Source: Leifsonia sp. Leaf336
Lineage (GTDB): Bacteria; Actinomycetota; Actinomycetes; Actinomycetales; Microbacteriaceae
Assembly: GCF_001423695.1 (NCBI RefSeq)
Contig: NZ_LMOZ01000001.1
Location: 310,001 to 374,000 of the forward strand
Direction of reading: 5' to 3'
DNA: 64,000 nt
The notes beneath the pieces are model-generated. The model worked only from the letters and a program-made list of their open reading frames with translations, ran no database searches and had not been told where the DNA came from. The position numbers were made by a program, and so were the translations under genes. Below are positions 63,584 to 64,000 of the stretch, in pieces; the stretch's first letter is position 1; each line of letters opens with the position of its first letter.

Positions 63584-64000
63584 TTATGTGAGGAGGAAGA
63601 CGCGGACGCAGACGGCCCCGTCTTCGTCGCGGGCCAGGCCCACGAACTGGTTCTCCGCGAGCCAGCGGTGTTGGGGTGCGTCGGTCTGGAAGACCGGCGC
63701 GGTGCGGAAGTAGAGTTCCGGTTCGTCTTCGGGGACGTTCTCGCCGCGCTCCATGCGCTCCCACACGGCCGGGGACGCCCGGAAGTACCCCCGGTTGAGG
63801 ATGTCGATGACGGCGCCGTCGTCAGCGCGGAGAAGGTAGTGCGCTTCCAGCTGCGCCGTGCCGAACCGCTCCACCGCCCAGTCGCCGCCGCCGGAGAGGA
63901 CTTCCCCGTTCAATCGTGGCCCGGCGACGGTCCCACCCGTGACGGGCGTGAACGCGAGCTTTTCCTCCGGGCCGCGACCGATGTGCAGGTCCGCGGCGAT
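63584..64000 (-). CDS. DUF3237 family protein, copy 2, 5' end cut by window edge
   Basis: A frame open to base 64000; 138 residues are visible. It aligns with copy 1 throughout: LHIGRGPEEKLAFTPVTGGTVAGPRLNGEVLSGGGDW, VIDILNRGYFRASPAVWERM, and FVGLARDEDGAVCVRVFLL. It precedes the binding-protein gene by 82 bp on the same strand. Two non-identical copies bracketing one transporter suggest a heteromeric or successive role. Confidence 0.85.
   Translation of the reverse strand: MAADLHIGRGPEEKLAFTPVTGGTVAGPRLNGEVLSGGGDWAVERFGTAQLEAHYLLRADDGAVIDILNRGYFRASPAVWERMERGENVPEDEPELYFRTAPVFQTDAPQHRWLAENQFVGLARDEDGAVCVRVFLLT

Overview
The window comes from a high-GC actinobacterium, most probably a member of the Microbacteriaceae close to Leifsonia. 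I infer this from the gene order tilS-hpt-ftsH-folE-folP-folB-folK-DUF3180-PH-PH-DUF2520-panC-lysS followed by clpC and radA, from the DUF7882-type small proteins, from the many leaderless starts and from the actinobacterial style of the cell-wall hydrolases. No database search was possible, so family names rest on motifs and gene order that I can read.

Layout. 1-8.5 kb: a c-di-GMP pair (EAL phosphodiesterase cut by the window edge, then a GAF-GGDEF cyclase), a Ser/Thr kinase, a packed set of small lineage-specific proteins, a fatty-acid desaturase and two GAF-ANTAR regulators. 8.6-13.3 kb: a large sulfatase and more small stress-like genes, including a second copy of a protein seen at 4.9 kb. 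13.2-16.8 kb: a MmyB-type regulator divergent from an ADH-cupin-CMD-SDR operon. 16.9-25.7 kb: a sugar-use locus (LacI repressor, GH2 glycosidase, CUT1 ABC importer without its own ATPase, secreted BNR-repeat hydrolase), with LacI operators readable in front of both the repressor and the glycosidase. 25.7-30 kb: a di-iron desaturase-like protein, a tRNA Glu-Asp-Phe cluster and a paired M23/NlpC-P60 peptidoglycan-hydrolase operon. 30-44 kb: core metabolism (ppa, tilS, hpt, ftsH, folate and pantothenate synthesis, lysS). 44-54.8 kb: cls, pirin, clpC, a NAGS-like acetyltransferase, radA and two hydrolases.

54.8-64 kb is accessory. After tRNA-Ser(CGA) comes a stretch of lower GC with an altered HNH endonuclease and gene debris, then a minus-strand operon: DUF3237, peptide-type ABC importer (binding protein, two permeases, fused double ATPase), a second DUF3237 and an amidohydrolase. 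This looks like an uptake-and-hydrolysis pathway for an unidentified small molecule.

Most interesting structure: three promoters (genes at 4938, 11306 and 12058), and a fourth more weakly (12144), share a -10 of the form TANCGT with a palindromic TGTGTGCGCGCACA-like element at the same distance upstream. This suggests a small co-regulated set of uncharacterised proteins. Several tiny genes (4582-4743, 5653-5820, 13217-13315) are also reported.
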